Positions 15,711 to 24,663 of a stretch of DNA of 64,000 nucleotides are shown one piece after another (the stretch's first letter is position 1; each line of letters opens with the position of its first letter). Position numbers and translations under genes: made by a program. The DNA comes from SIG672 sp045580325 (GTDB taxonomy: Bacteria; Bacillota; Clostridia; Oscillospirales; CAG-272), in NCBI GenBank assembly GCA_045580325.1, contig JAZNNR010000014.1, positions 1 to 64,000 of the forward strand, given 5' to 3'. The notes under the pieces are model-generated. The model was not told where the DNA came from. It did no database searches and saw only the letters and a program-made list of their open reading frames with translations.

Positions 15711-18395
15711 TTATTTCACTGTAGGAACGCCGTCAATGTATTCCCACTCGTCGCCCCAGTGGACGGTAGCTGCGCAGTGGGAGCCAACCCAAGTGCCCTC
15801 CCATCCGGATGGCCTAGATGCTACTTCACACCAAATGTCGGTAAGATTAGAACAATTATAGAACACATCAATATCAATACTCGTAACATTTTCGGGAATG
15901 ATAATGCTTGTGAGCGCTTTGCATCCTTTGAATGCCTCATAACCAATGCTCTTGACGCCACTACCAAGGGTCACGCTTTTAAGCCTGTAGCAACCGGAAA
16001 ACGCTTGGTAACCAATGCTACTTACACTATCGGGAATGACGATGCTTGTAAGCCCGTTACATCCGTTGAACGCCCCACTAGCAATACTCGTGACACTATC
16101 GGGAATGATAATGCTTGTAAGCCCGGTGCAACCGTAGAACGCAGCTTTTCCAATGCTCGTAATACTATTGCTAATGGTCACGCTTGTAAGCCCAGTGCAA
16201 CCATAAAACGCACGATCATCAATGTTTATTCCACCGGTGATCACCACTGTCTTTAAGGATTGGGGAACGTAAGATGAATTATTTGGAACATTATTATCAT
16301 TGATGAATGCTCCGAAAATGTGTCCAAAATAGGAATATAACTTACCGCTCTTAGTTTCACCCACAAAAGGAACTGTAATGCTTGTAAGACCGGAGCAGTT
16401 GGAGAACGCAGAAAATCCAATGGTCGTTACACTGCCCGGAATAACAATGCTCGTAAGCTTGGAGCAACCGGAGAACGCATAAGCTTCAATTTTCATGACG
16501 CCACTGCTAATGGTCACGCTTGTAAGTCCTTTACAAACTTCGAACGCAGAATAGCCAATGGTCATTACATTGCCGGGGATAACGATGCTTGTAAGGCTGC
16601 TGCAACCGGAGAACGCAGACGTTCCAATACTAGTCACGCTTTCAGGAATGACGATACTGGTAAGGCTGCTACAATCACGGAACGCCTTATCTCCAATTTT
16701 CGTAACCGGCAGATCCTTATATACAGCAGGAATAACAACATCAGAGGTAGTGCAGCTACCGATTCCGGTAACAGAATAAGATTTTCCACCGGAATTTAAT
16801 GTATATTCCAAACCTGTGCTGGGTTTAAGTGCACCGCATACGCTGCAGGTATTGCCGGAGTACACATGATCAGTTAGGGGAATTTTCTCAGAGTAAGTAT
16901 CACCACACTGAGAACAGGTATACGTTTTGCTACCTTCCTTGATACAGGTTGCATTGATGGTAGCAGTAACCGTATGGTCGTGTCCCTGTGCTTTGATGGT
17001 GGTCTGCGCCACAGTTACGGTATTACAAACAGAACAATGCTTACCTTCAATCTTACCGTCGGTGGTACAGGTTGCAGCCACACTCTTGTCTACTACTTCG
17101 GTATGTCCTGTAGCTTTGATGGTGGTCTGCGCTACTGTTACGGTATTACAAACAGAACAGTGCTTACCTTCGGTCTTACCGTCGGTGGTACAGGTTGCAG
17201 CTACGCCGTTATCTACTACTTCGGTATGTCCTTTTGCTTTGATGGTAGTCTGCGCTACTGTTACGGTGTTACAAACAGTGCAGTGCTTACCTTCGGTCTT
17301 ACCGTCGGTGGTACAGGTCGCAGCTACGCCGTTATCTACTACTTCGGTATGTCCTTTTGCTTTAATGGTGGTCTGTGCTACTGTTACGGTATTACAAACA
17401 GTGCAATGCTTACCTTCGGTCTTTCCGTCGGTAGTACAGGTTGCAGCTACGCCGTTATCTACTACTTCGGTATGTCCTGTAGCTTTGATGGTAGTCTGCG
17501 CTACTGTTACAGTATTACAAACAGAACAATGCTTACCTTCGGTCTTACCATCGGTGGTACAGGTCGCAGCTACGCCGTTATCTACTACTTCGGTATGTCC
17601 TGTAGCTTTAATAGTAGTCTGCTCTACTGTTACAGTATTACAAACAGAACAATGCTTACCTTCGGTCTTACCGTCGGTGGTACAGGTTGCAGCTACGCCG
17701 TTATCTACTACTTCGGTATGTCCTGTAGCTTTGATGGTAGTCTGCGCTACTGTTACAGTATTACAAACAGTGCAATGCTTACCTTCGGTCTTACCGTCGG
17801 TGGTACAGGTTGCAGCTACGCCGTTATCTACTACTTCGGTATGTCCCTTAGCTTTAATGGTAGTCTGCGCTACCAAAACCTCGTTGCAGTCGGAGCACTT
17901 TTTACCCTCGGTTTTTCCGTTTTCGGTACAGGTTGCTTCTATCGCAGGCAGCTTTTCGGTTTTATCGTGCTTACATTTTACATCTCTGATATGGTCGCAA
18001 ACATTGCATTTTTCGTCTTCCTCGTTGTCGTATGTATGATTGACAAGCGGAAGAATAGTCTGCTCAACGAGGACTTGACCGCAGGAAGAGCAATGTTTAC
18101 CTTCGGTTTGACCCTCGGTTGTACAGGTAGGCGCAACAGCGGCATCGATTACCTCGGTATGACCGGTAGCAGAAATAACATTCGATTCTTTTTCGCCGCA
18201 AGCGCATGTGCGTTCTTCTTTGCCATCCTCAGTACAAGTGGCTTGGGTAGTTACCGTCCAATCACTCCATATATGAGTGTGGAGCGAATCGTCGGTGTCA
18301 GGTGTCGTGGTGATGTCGCTGTCTGCATCCTTGTCGCACGCAGCAAAAAATACACACATCGTAACCACCAAGAGAGCAATAAGTAGTTTCTTCAT
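15711..18395 (-). CDS. BspA-like surface lipoprotein with tandem 41-residue repeats
   Basis: This 894-residue exported protein has a signal peptide ending at lipidated Cys20 (VFFAAC). Residues ~40-520 are Cys/His-rich repeats of the form GHTEVVD...ATC...KHCxVC, seven of them nearly identical. The C-terminal ~350 residues are BspA-type leucine-rich repeats (LRR_5; AFSGCSxLTSIVIPxSVTxIG). Such proteins are surface adhesins or binding proteins in gut Firmicutes and Treponema. The three Cys and the His residues per repeat could bind metal, which is inference. The ATG follows AAGGAG. It is a single gene with a ~180-base untranslated leader. Confidence 0.85.
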   Translation of the reverse strand: MKKLLIALLVVTMCVFFAACDKDADSDITTTPDTDDSLHTHIWSDWTVTTQATCTEDGKEERTCACGEKESNVISATGHTEVIDAAVAPTCTTEGQTEGKHCSSCGQVLVEQTILPLVNHTYDNEEDEKCNVCDHIRDVKCKHDKTEKLPAIEATCTENGKTEGKKCSDCNEVLVAQTTIKAKGHTEVVDNGVAATCTTDGKTEGKHCTVCNTVTVAQTTIKATGHTEVVDNGVAATCTTDGKTEGKHCSVCNTVTVEQTTIKATGHTEVVDNGVAATCTTDGKTEGKHCSVCNTVTVAQTTIKATGHTEVVDNGVAATCTTDGKTEGKHCTVCNTVTVAQTTIKAKGHTEVVDNGVAATCTTDGKTEGKHCTVCNTVTVAQTTIKAKGHTEVVDNGVAATCTTDGKTEGKHCSVCNTVTVAQTTIKATGHTEVVDKSVAATCTTDGKIEGKHCSVCNTVTVAQTTIKAQGHDHTVTATINATCIKEGSKTYTCSQCGDTYSEKIPLTDHVYSGNTCSVCGALKPSTGLEYTLNSGGKSYSVTGIGSCTTSDVVIPAVYKDLPVTKIGDKAFRDCSSLTSIVIPESVTSIGTSAFSGCSSLTSIVIPGNVMTIGYSAFEVCKGLTSVTISSGVMKIEAYAFSGCSKLTSIVIPGSVTTIGFSAFSNCSGLTSITVPFVGETKSGKLYSYFGHIFGAFINDNNVPNNSSYVPQSLKTVVITGGINIDDRAFYGCTGLTSVTISNSITSIGKAAFYGCTGLTSIIIPDSVTSIASGAFNGCNGLTSIVIPDSVSSIGYQAFSGCYRLKSVTLGSGVKSIGYEAFKGCKALTSIIIPENVTSIDIDVFYNCSNLTDIWCEVASRPSGWEGTWVGSHCAATVHWGDEWEYIDGVPTVK
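16986..17846 (-). repeat. Seven tandem 123-bp coding repeats
   Basis: Units lie at 17724-17846, 17601-17723, 17478-17600, 17355-17477, 17232-17354, 17109-17231 and 16986-17108. Each is exactly 123 bp (41 codons) and differs from the others by only a few bases. Such arrays expand and contract by recombination, so the copy number may vary among strains and may be misassembled. Confidence 0.9.
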
Positions 18396-18581
18396 ATCTT
18401 TTCTCCTTAAAATATAAAGTTTTTCGGTAAATAATAAAAAGGATATTCCTTACATAATCACCGATGGAATCTGTGTTTTACTAAATTCATACGATGATTA
18501 CACTACGAAAAAGGTATATTTCACCATTTTCAAAAAATAAAAATATCCTTGTATTTACTCGTGAAAAATGTATGTGAGTTT

Positions 18582-18610
18582 ATTATAGCACGTATTTCCT
18601 CGTTTGTAAA
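18582..18610 (-). promoter_or_regulatory. Promoter of the repeat lipoprotein gene
   Basis: On the minus strand TTTACA (18605-18610), 17 bases and TATAAT (18582-18587). It lies ~180 bases before the start. The leader contains the complementary pair AAGGATATT / AATATCCTT about 100 bases apart. Nothing else was seen in 18396-18687. Confidence 0.6.
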
Positions 18611-18687
18611 CCCCGAATTACCAAAAAGTCAGCGATTCTCTTGGATTCTGCACTTTAAAATGGTTTAATATTAGGAAAATAAAAAAA

Positions 18688-18715
18688 GAACCCGGCGTTG
18701 ATCAACGCCAGGCCT
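18688..18715 (-). terminator. Terminator of the second ABC exporter operon
   Basis: The 16-base perfect palindrome GGCGTTGATCAACGCC (18694-18709) is the core of a stem that on the minus strand is followed by TTC and a run of T. Confidence 0.75.
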
Positions 18716-18769
18716 AAAAAGTTTTGAATTTTTAAAAATCTTCCGATTTATCTGAAATTTCTGTTGCAC

Positions 18770-20629
18770 TTAGATTGACAATTCATCTAACTTGCTGTTT
18801 GCGCCGAGTATCTCAACCGACGCTTCGTCCTGATACTGTCTTGTATAAAGTGAATAATAATATCCCTTTTTGTTAAAAAGCTCCTCGTGTGTGCCCGATT
18901 CGACTATCTTTCCCGAGCGAACGACGAGTATGATATCGGCTTTGCGTATAGTCGAAAGTCTATGCGCTATCATAAACGAGGTCCTTCCCGAAAGAAGCTT
19001 TTCTATCGCCGACTGTATAAGACTCTCGGTGAGAGTATCTATCGACGAGGTCGCTTCATCAAGAACGAATATCTTAGGGTCTGCGAGTATCGCTCTTGCA
19101 AAGGATATAAGCTGTTTTTCACCAACTGAAAGCAGGTCTCCGCCCTCGCCTACGTTAAAATCAAGCCCGCCGTCAAGACGGTCAACAACTTCCTTTGCGC
19201 TGACCGCTTCGAGTGCTGCGTAAAGCTCTTCATCGGTCGCGTCAAGGCTGCTGTATTTCAGGTTATCGCGCACAGTTCCCGAGAAAAGATGGGGCGTCTG
19301 AAGAACGTAGCCTATATTCGAATGCAGCCAAAGCTGTGAGCGCTCTTTATAATCTCTGCCATCGATAAGAATTTTACCCGAGGTAGGTTCAAAGAAGCGG
19401 CAAACGAGGTTTACAAGTGTGGATTTACCCGCACCCGTTTCACCGACTATCGCAACGTTCGTTCCCGCGGGAATTTTAAGGCTAAAGTGTTCAAGCACGT
19501 ATTCATTTCCGTCGGGGTATTTGAAGCTGACGTCGCAAAGCTCTATATCGCCCTTTATGCTTTCCCAGTTTTCCCTTTTGGGTTCAAAGGAATCGCCGTA
19601 TTTTTCTATGACCTCATCTGTATCCTTTACGTCAGGCTCGGTATTCATAAGCTTTGTAAAGCGCTCGATATTGACCTTGACTCCGACAAGGTCGCTGACC
19701 GTTCGTGCAAGCTCTGTTATCGGATCGACCATATTAAGCGCATAGGTGATAAACGCAGACAGAGTCGCGACTTCCATAAGGCTCTCGGCAGTAAGCTTTC
19801 CGCCCTGCCACATAACGATCGCTACCGCGAAGGAGCAAAGGAATGTCGAAACCGATATGAAAAGTGCGCTGAAATGTGCCGCTCTTACCGATGCGCGCTT
19901 CATTTCTTTGGTTTCCGCCGAGAAATCGTCAAATGTCTTATCTTCTATAAGAAGGGTTTTAGTGGTCTTTGCGCCCACTATTCCCTCGTTGAATTTTCCC
20001 GTCATTACCGAGTTTACTTCTCTCACCTTACGGTTAGCGTCGACAAGACGGCGGTTTAAAAGGAAGGACACGAGAGCGACTATCGGAACAACTGCGATTA
20101 CTATAAGCGCAAGCTTAAAATTCAGCAGGAGCATCATAACGCACGCGCCGATAAGGTAAACTACAGTCCAGCTTACGTCAACGAGTCCCCACGTGAAAAT
20201 CTGCGCTATCATAGATGTATCGCTCATAACTCTCGCGTGTATATATCCTACCGCGTTGGTATTGAAATACGAGAACGAGAGTGTCTGCAAATGATTGAAC
20301 GCCGAGCGCTTAAGGTCGCGCCCTATTCGCATTTCGCATGTCCACGCGACACGCGCCCAGTACATAAAGCAAAGTATCTGCAAAAGGATAGCTGCAAGAT
20401 AGCAAATCGCGAATACCCAGACTCCCTTCGCGCTTTCCTCCTGAACGAAATTCTTGATCGCGTATCGCTGGAAAAGCGGAAGAACAAGGTCAACAAGCGA
20501 AGTGCCAAAGCAGGCTACAAGCATAAAGATCAGGGTCTTACGGTAGTGCTTTACGTAAGGCAATATTTTCGGTATTCCGAAAAACGGGAGCTTTATATTT
20601 TCAGTATTTTTATCTGTCTTTTTACTCAC
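18770..20629 (-). CDS. ABC exporter half-transporter, second pair, catalytic-site subunit
   Basis: This exporter subunit (~619 residues) has a six-helix membrane domain and an ATPase with GETGAGKST (Walker A), LDEATSSID (Glu present) and IAHRLST. Its signature is LSVGE in place of LSGGQ, so it supplies the altered signature of the degenerate site. I prefer the GTG at 20629, which overlaps the upstream stop by 8 nt and lies 11 nt after AAGGGAAG; a GTG at 20638 is possible but sits 2 nt from the ribosome site. It pairs with the upstream gene as a heterodimer. The substrate is unknown. Confidence 0.9.
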   Translation of the reverse strand: MSKKTDKNTENIKLPFFGIPKILPYVKHYRKTLIFMLVACFGTSLVDLVLPLFQRYAIKNFVQEESAKGVWVFAICYLAAILLQILCFMYWARVAWTCEMRIGRDLKRSAFNHLQTLSFSYFNTNAVGYIHARVMSDTSMIAQIFTWGLVDVSWTVVYLIGACVMMLLLNFKLALIVIAVVPIVALVSFLLNRRLVDANRKVREVNSVMTGKFNEGIVGAKTTKTLLIEDKTFDDFSAETKEMKRASVRAAHFSALFISVSTFLCSFAVAIVMWQGGKLTAESLMEVATLSAFITYALNMVDPITELARTVSDLVGVKVNIERFTKLMNTEPDVKDTDEVIEKYGDSFEPKRENWESIKGDIELCDVSFKYPDGNEYVLEHFSLKIPAGTNVAIVGETGAGKSTLVNLVCRFFEPTSGKILIDGRDYKERSQLWLHSNIGYVLQTPHLFSGTVRDNLKYSSLDATDEELYAALEAVSAKEVVDRLDGGLDFNVGEGGDLLSVGEKQLISFARAILADPKIFVLDEATSSIDTLTESLIQSAIEKLLSGRTSFMIAHRLSTIRKADIILVVRSGKIVESGTHEELFNKKGYYYSLYTRQYQDEASVEILGANSKLDELSI

Positions 20630-22472
20630 TGAGATCACTTCCCTTCAAAGCGCCCTCGCTATCGGGCACGCAGGTCTGAAGCTCATATATCTTACTGTAC
20701 GTACCACCGTTTTTGAGAAGCTCGGACGGTGTTCCGTATTCGGAAACTCTGCCGTTTTCGAGTACAAGTATCTTATTTGCCTGCGAAAGCGTGGTAACTC
20801 TGTGCGAAATGATAATTACGGTCGAGTCCTTGCTTTCGTGCATTATAGCAGACCTTATTTTACTATCAGTTTCGGTATCGACTGCCGAAAGCGAGTCGTC
20901 GAGAACAATATATTCGTTTTCTCTTACAAACTGACGCGCTATTGCGACTCTCTGCTTCTGTCCGCCCGAAAGTGTAACTCCGCGCTCGCCGACGACCGTA
21001 TCATATTTATCGGCAAATGAGTCTATTTCGTCAGCTATACTTGCAAGAGAAGCCGCATTTTTGATCTTTTCGTTTATTTCTTCGGTGTTTTCCGATATTT
21101 TTTCTGTAATTGCTATATTTTCTCCGATGGTTTTCGAGAAAAGGAAGGGCTCTTGCAGTATCATACCGATCTTTGCGCGCAGTGAGGAGCGTTTTATATT
21201 TTTAATATCGACTCCGCCTATTGTGATAGTACCGCAGTTTTCTTCAAGGTCATAAAGACGGTGAAGAAGGAGCACAAGTGTCGATTTTCCGCTTCCCGTT
21301 CCGCCGAGGATAGCAAACATTTCTCCTCTTTTTATGGTAAACGAAACGTTTTTCAGCACGGGCTGAAGCTCGGGGGAATATGCAAAGGTTACGTTATCGA
21401 AAACGATATCACCGTCGGGCATATCGACCTCGTCGGGACTGTCCTTTTCCTCCTCTTCGTTAAGAATATATGCTATACGCTCTGCCGAAACAGATGCTCG
21501 GCTGAGCTGCGAAACAAGTCGTCCGAGCTGACGCACGGGCCACGTAAGCATCGCATTATACGAAATAAAGGCAATAAATTCACCCTCGGTTAGAGTTCCC
21601 GATGCCGCGCAGAAAATACCGAATACTATTACCGAAAGCATCTGAAATCCCGAAACAAAGTCGGAAATTCCCCAGAACCAACCCATAGTTTTTCCGAGTA
21701 CTACCCAGTTTTCAGTATAGATATTATTCTGCTTTTCAAATTTATCCTTTTCGTATGCCTCTCTGCCGAATGCACGTACTATTCTTACTCCCGTAATATT
21801 TTCCTGCGCTATCGTGGAAAGCTCGCCCTCTGCCTCATCCGCTTTTCCAAATTCCTTATGTATCTTTTTATTGAAAAGCATCGAATAAAGAAAAACAAAG
21901 GGAACGAATGATATTGCAAGAAGCGCTATCCTCCAGTTCATCGTAAACATCATATACGACGAAAATCCGATAAGAAACACAAGACGGAACACGTCGGGAA
22001 GCTGTCCCGATATGAAGGTCTTTACCGTGTTTACGTCTGACGTGCATCTCTGTATGATATCACCCGTCTGATTTGCAACGTGCCAGCGATACGGAAGCCT
22101 CTGTATATGCGAAAAGAGGCTGTTTCTCATCGTTTCGGTATATATTTCAGAGCCTTTTGCGCCCGATGCGCGCGAAATATATCTCATAAGCGCACTTCCG
22201 AAGGCAAATGCCACTACGGTGATTGCTATAAGGTACATATTCTCCCTTATGCGCTCTATTCCGCCGAGTTTTTCTACGACCCACATAACGATCTTCGGTA
22301 CGTCAGGCTTACTGTTTCCGATTATCGAGTCAACCGTCATTCGCACAAGCTGAGGCGTTATAGAATCAAGCACGGTTATCATAGCAGATGACAGCACGGT
22401 TATAACAAACCAAGGAAGCGCCTTTGGTAAAAATTTCAGCACTGCCCTGAATTTGCTCTGCTTTTTATTCAA
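20622..22472 (-). CDS. ABC exporter half-transporter, second pair, degenerate-site subunit
   Basis: This 616-residue ABC exporter subunit has Walker A GGTGSGKST and a normal signature LSGGQKQRV. The Walker B Glu is replaced by Asp (LDDSLSAVD), while the H-loop His is kept (ISHRVTT). Translation starts at TTG, with AAGGAG 12 bases upstream; no ATG fits the frame. It overlaps the next gene by 8 nt, the same arrangement as in the pair at 3.6-7.3 kb, so the two operons are likely paralogous. Confidence 0.9.
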   Translation of the reverse strand: MNKKQSKFRAVLKFLPKALPWFVITVLSSAMITVLDSITPQLVRMTVDSIIGNSKPDVPKIVMWVVEKLGGIERIRENMYLIAITVVAFAFGSALMRYISRASGAKGSEIYTETMRNSLFSHIQRLPYRWHVANQTGDIIQRCTSDVNTVKTFISGQLPDVFRLVFLIGFSSYMMFTMNWRIALLAISFVPFVFLYSMLFNKKIHKEFGKADEAEGELSTIAQENITGVRIVRAFGREAYEKDKFEKQNNIYTENWVVLGKTMGWFWGISDFVSGFQMLSVIVFGIFCAASGTLTEGEFIAFISYNAMLTWPVRQLGRLVSQLSRASVSAERIAYILNEEEEKDSPDEVDMPDGDIVFDNVTFAYSPELQPVLKNVSFTIKRGEMFAILGGTGSGKSTLVLLLHRLYDLEENCGTITIGGVDIKNIKRSSLRAKIGMILQEPFLFSKTIGENIAITEKISENTEEINEKIKNAASLASIADEIDSFADKYDTVVGERGVTLSGGQKQRVAIARQFVRENEYIVLDDSLSAVDTETDSKIRSAIMHESKDSTVIIISHRVTTLSQANKILVLENGRVSEYGTPSELLKNGGTYSKIYELQTCVPDSEGALKGSDLSE

Positions 22473-22557
22473 ATCTGATCATCTCCTTTCAAATAGGAAC
22501 ATTTAAGCCGCCAAATACATTTTCAGTGTATAAAGCGGCATTATTACTCTGTGTTAT

Positions 22558-23370
22558 TTAAGAAAATTTCTTTGCATATCCGCAAATATCAAAGTCTGTA
22601 AACAATCTCGCATTTTCGTCAAGAGTGAGGTCCTTTGCGATAGTTTTACCGCAAACAAGAGATGCAACGTATCTCTCCACGCCCTCTGTAATGCAGAATG
22701 CACCGTCATATACGCTGACCTTTACAGGCTCGGGATTTTCTCCGCGCGCATACACCTCAAGTGCCTCCTTGACAGCCTTTTCGGATATTTCATTTTCTCC
22801 GAGCGAACAAACAAATTTCGCTCCGTCTTTTTCAAACTTAACTATTTCGTCTACGAGCTTTGAAGTATTTTCAAGGGAATTATTATTTATGAGATACGAG
22901 TAGAGATTTCGCTTCGACATCTCGTGGTTATATCGCTCAAGCCGCAGAGCGATGTCCTTTTCTCCCCTTCCCGTAAGACGCTCGATAAGTATCTGGGCGT
23001 TTTCCACGTAAAGAAACAGGGTTATTATCTTTACGTCATTTTTGAGTATTTCGGACAGATTGAGCGCACCGTTGACATCAATATCCTTCATAAGAGTCTT
23101 ACCGCTCGCAAGACCTTCTGAGAGGAGCTGTCTTGACGTGCCGTAATAATGGTTATGAACTATCTCGTGTTCGTAAAAATCGCCTTTTTCTATCTTTTCG
23201 AGAAACTGCTCGTCATTTATGAAATAGTACGGAGAGCCGTCCTTTTCTCCCGGTCTTTTATCTCTTGTCGTATAGGTCGGAAGAAGCTTATAGTCATCGG
23301 ATTTCGAAAGAATATTATTTATTACCGTATTCTTTCCAACTCCCGAGCATCCCGAAAAAATTACTAACAT
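22558..23370 (-). CDS. Guanylate-kinase-like protein with C-terminal extension
   Basis: Residues 1-190 resemble guanylate kinase: a P-loop GCSGVGKN (residues 7-14), the GMP-binding stretch TYTTRDKRPGE, and IDVNGA. The P-loop Ser/Thr after Lys is Asn, although a Thr follows. Typical guanylate kinases have ~205 residues, and here a further ~70 residues of unknown type follow. It may be a paralogue rather than the essential Gmk. The ATG at 23370 follows GAGGTG; a longer frame adds 11 residues without a ribosome site. No operon partner is seen, and it diverges from asnA. Confidence 0.75.
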   Translation of the reverse strand: MLVIFSGCSGVGKNTVINNILSKSDDYKLLPTYTTRDKRPGEKDGSPYYFINDEQFLEKIEKGDFYEHEIVHNHYYGTSRQLLSEGLASGKTLMKDIDVNGALNLSEILKNDVKIITLFLYVENAQILIERLTGRGEKDIALRLERYNHEMSKRNLYSYLINNNSLENTSKLVDEIVKFEKDGAKFVCSLGENEISEKAVKEALEVYARGENPEPVKVSVYDGAFCITEGVERYVASLVCGKTIAKDLTLDENARLFTDFDICGYAKKFS

Positions 23371-23521
23371 TGTAACACCTCGTTTATTTGTTAAATCAAG
23401 CATTTTTTACGTATTTACCCAAAAAAATGAAACGCTTTCAAATATTATACTTCTTACGCGCGAAGATGTCAAGAGCTAACGAAAAGTTTATATATTTTTT
23501 GTAAAAACATCTATTTTTTTA

Positions 23522-23550
23522 TTGACTGCAGTACAAAACTATGTTATAAT
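23522..23550 (+). promoter_or_regulatory. Promoter of asnA
   Basis: TTGACT (23522-23527), 17 bases and TATAAT (23545-23550), ~45 bases before the start codon. Confidence 0.75.
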
Positions 23551-23594
23551 GAGATATTATTTTGAGTAATATGATTTTGAAAGGACTGATTTAT

Positions 23595-24602
23595 ATGTCT
23601 AAAGTATATATTCCCGAGGGTTACTCCTCCGAGCTGAATCTCAGACAGACTCAGTGTGCTATAAAAAAGGTAAAAGACTTTTTTGAGAGAGATCTTGCTA
23701 TCCAGCTTAATCTCACCCGTGTATCTGCTCCCCTTTTCGTTGAATCCTCCTCGGGACTTAACGACACCTTAAGCGGTGTTGAGCGTCCTGTCGGATTTGA
23801 CCTGCTTGAAACAGGCAAGCAGTGCGAAATAGTACAGTCGCTTGCAAAGTGGAAGCGCTCTGCGCTCGCTCTTTACGGATTTGAGCCGGGAGAGGGACTT
23901 TACACCGATATGTCGGCTATCCGCCGCGACGAAGAAACAGACAACATACACTCCATATACGTTGACCAGTGGGACTGGGAAAGAGTTATCACGAGGCAGG
24001 AGCGTACCGAAGAGGTTTTAAAGCTTATGGTAAACCGCATATACCGCGCGCTTCGCCATACCGAAAATTACATAACCGACGACTATCAGTTTATCGGACG
24101 TCTTCTTCCCGAGCACATAACCTTTATCACCTCGCAGGAGCTTGAGGACAGATTCCCCGATCTTACCTCAAAGGAGCGCGAATACCGTATTGCCAAGGAG
24201 TGCGGCGCGGTATTTATTATGAAGATAGGCGGAGCACTCAGATCGGGCAAGCGCCACGACGGCCGCGCTCCCGACTATGACGATTGGGAGCTCAACGGAG
24301 ATATTATAGTTTACTATCCCGTGCTTGACATAGCTCTTGAGCTTTCATCAATGGGAATCCGTGTTGACGAGGAAACACTTTTAAAGCAGCTTGAAATTGC
24401 AGGCTGCACCGAGAGAAAGGAGCTTCCCTTTCACCGCGACCTGCTTGAAGGAAGACTCCCCTACACCGTAGGCGGCGGTATCGGTCAGTCGAGAATGTGT
24501 ATGTTTTTCCTTCGCAAGGCTCACATCGGAGAGGTTCAGTCTTCGATATGGCCCGACGAAATTCGCCGTGAGTGTGCAAAGAAAAACGTTATGATACTTT
24601 AA
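23595..24602 (+). CDS. asnA: Aspartate-ammonia ligase (asparagine synthetase A)
   Basis: This 335-residue enzyme makes asparagine from aspartate, ammonia and ATP in the cytosol. The whole length fits AsnA (~330 residues), a class II aminoacyl-tRNA-synthetase-like fold, with the signature NDTLSGVERPV, the DQWDWE stretch and the C-terminal GGGIGQSRMCM motif. The ATG at 23595 follows AAAGGACTG; an in-frame ATG 11 codons upstream has no ribosome site. It is transcribed alone between its own promoter and a strong terminator. Confidence 0.97.
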   Translation: MSKVYIPEGYSSELNLRQTQCAIKKVKDFFERDLAIQLNLTRVSAPLFVESSSGLNDTLSGVERPVGFDLLETGKQCEIVQSLAKWKRSALALYGFEPGEGLYTDMSAIRRDEETDNIHSIYVDQWDWERVITRQERTEEVLKLMVNRIYRALRHTENYITDDYQFIGRLLPEHITFITSQELEDRFPDLTSKEREYRIAKECGAVFIMKIGGALRSGKRHDGRAPDYDDWELNGDIIVYYPVLDIALELSSMGIRVDEETLLKQLEIAGCTERKELPFHRDLLEGRLPYTVGGGIGQSRMCMFFLRKAHIGEVQSSIWPDEIRRECAKKNVMIL

Positions 24603-24616
24603 TTTTTAAGCCTATA

Positions 24617-24653
24617 AAACAGCCCGAAAGCTTATGCCTTCGGGCTGTTTTTT
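24617..24653. terminator. Terminator after asnA
   Basis: AAACAGCCCGAA (24617-24628) and TTCGGGCTGTTT (24639-24650) form a perfect 12 bp stem with T on one side and A on the other. It is shared with the convergent lipoprotein gene. Confidence 0.85.
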
Positions 24654-24663
24654 GTAATCAAAT

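Noticed and set aside
16986..17846. Regular repeat spacing considered as a CRISPR array
   Set aside because: Units are 123 bp, directly adjacent, in frame and coding; there are no unique spacers and no cas genes.
16927..18386. Two long repetitive plus-strand frames opposite the repeat lipoprotein
   Set aside because: Because the repeat unit is 123 bp (a multiple of three), all frames across it tend to stay open. The minus-strand frame has the signal peptide, ribosome site and family match.
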